Assembly: GCF_001186155.3 (NCBI RefSeq) | Contig: NZ_CP016540.2 | Span: 2,334,001-2,398,000 of the forward strand | Reading direction: 5' to 3' | Origin: Planococcus versutus | Lineage (GTDB): Bacteria > Bacillota > Bacilli > Bacillales_A > Planococcaceae | DNA: 64,000 bases | In this document: one piece after another, positions 63,633 through 64,000 of the stretch | How positions within the stretch are numbered: the stretch's first letter is position 1 | Layout: each line of letters starts with the position of its first letter | The notes under the pieces: generated by a model | The model's input: the letters and a program-made list of their open reading frames with translations, nothing else | What the model was told of the DNA's origin: nothing | Database searches by the model: none | Translations under genes and position numbers: made by a program

Positions 63633-64000
63633 ATGAAAAAATCCTTATACTTCATTTTGGCATTGTTACTGCTTGTTTTAGCAGCATGTGGCAATAACGA
63701 GGCATCTGAGCCAACAAAAGATGATGCGCCGGAAGAAGAAGCAACAGAAAGTACAGAAGTTAACCTATATACAGCAAGACATTACGATGTAGACGACGAA
63801 CTTTATAAAAAATTCGAAGAAGAAACAGGCGTTAAAGTAAACTTAATCAAAGGTGACGCAGATGAGCTTCTTGAACGCATCAAACGCGAAGGAGACGGCA
63901 CAGAAGCTGATTTATTCTTAACAGCAGATGCTGGACGTTTATACCGCGCCAAGGAAGATGGTTTGTTACAAGCTGTATCAAGTGATTTATTAGAAGAGCA
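63633..64000 (+). CDS. Iron(III) ABC transporter substrate-binding lipoprotein (partial, cut by window end)
   Basis: The first 122 codons of a ferric-iron-binding FbpA/FutA-type lipoprotein. Signal with lipobox LAAC (Cys about residue 19), then an acidic linker, then EVNLYTARHYDVDDELYKKF and ADLFLTADAGRLYRAKE, which match the N-lobe of this family (SBP_bac_11/FutA). AAGGAGAGACATTC precedes the ATG. Promoter and Fur box upstream indicate iron repression. The permease and ATPase genes would lie beyond the window. Confidence 0.9.
   Translation, partial: MKKSLYFILALLLLVLAACGNNEASEPTKDDAPEEEATESTEVNLYTARHYDVDDELYKKFEEETGVKVNLIKGDADELLERIKREGDGTEADLFLTADAGRLYRAKEDGLLQAVSSDLLEE

Overview
The window looks like a chromosomal segment of a low-G+C Gram-positive rod of the family Planococcaceae (Planococcus, Planomicrobium or a close relative). 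The evidence is Bacillus-type ribosome binding sites, Bacillales protein families throughout, and a backbone collinear with the Bacillus subtilis csbA-minJ / ftsEX-cccB-yvjA-prfB-secA-hpf / comF-fakB-degU-degS-yvyE-tagV-tagO region. The species call is inference. No rRNA, tRNA, prophage, insertion sequence or CRISPR array was seen.

Layout. 1-3.4 kb: addB, cut by the left edge. 3.4-8.5 kb: a TVP38-type membrane protein, azlCD, csbA, minJ, a frameshifted trans-sulfuration enzyme and a TlpA-like thioredoxin. 8.5-16.4 kb: ftsX-ftsE, a cytochrome c lipoprotein, a YitT protein, prfB with its programmed +1 frameshift, secA and hpf. 16.5-24 kb: an SDR, a PilZ-like protein, comFC-comFA, a DegV/FakB protein, a lipoprotein, a DEDDh exonuclease and degU-degS. 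24.2-27.2 kb: yvyE, an LCP wall-polymer ligase gene and tagO, all three broken by a missing G in a G run. 27.5-31 kb: stress genes (csbD and two YflT-domain genes) with sigma-B-like promoters, and brnQ. 31.5-33.4 kb: an XRE-TPR (RRNPP-type) regulator followed 12 bases later by a secreted precursor carrying nine tandem copies of one 16-residue peptide. 33.5-41.3 kb: a PuuD-like amidotransferase, an alkyltransferase-like protein, a FemAB-like protein, a possible structured RNA, a small winged-helix protein, and a peptidase/amidohydrolase/transporter operon. 41.5-47.8 kb: an aldehyde dehydrogenase, hom-thrC-thrB and a divergent aspartokinase. 47.9-55.4 kb: an AHL-lactonase-like hydrolase, a cupin, a TRAP dicarboxylate-type transporter with patA, and a divergent glycolate/D-lactate oxidase. 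55.6-64 kb: two hypothetical genes, a HAD phosphatase, pcp, a polar amino acid ABC transporter, an unknown membrane-anchored protein, a 57-residue protein, an LLM oxidoreductase, and the start of a Fur-controlled iron-binding lipoprotein.

The most interesting system is at 31516-33339. The regulator has the architecture and length of NprR, with an N-terminal helix-turn-helix and about eight TPR-like units. The next gene encodes a Sec-type leader and nine identical AAQARVPEPWS-containing units. I read it as a peptide quorum-sensing cassette in which one exported precursor could yield nine pheromone molecules. The peptide boundaries, protease, importer and target genes cannot be seen from sequence.

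The second broad observation concerns data quality or phase variation. Four genes are each interrupted by loss of one G in a G run. Restoring one base in each gives proteins of normal family length (tagO becomes exactly 358 codons). Systematic homopolymer under-calling is the simplest explanation.
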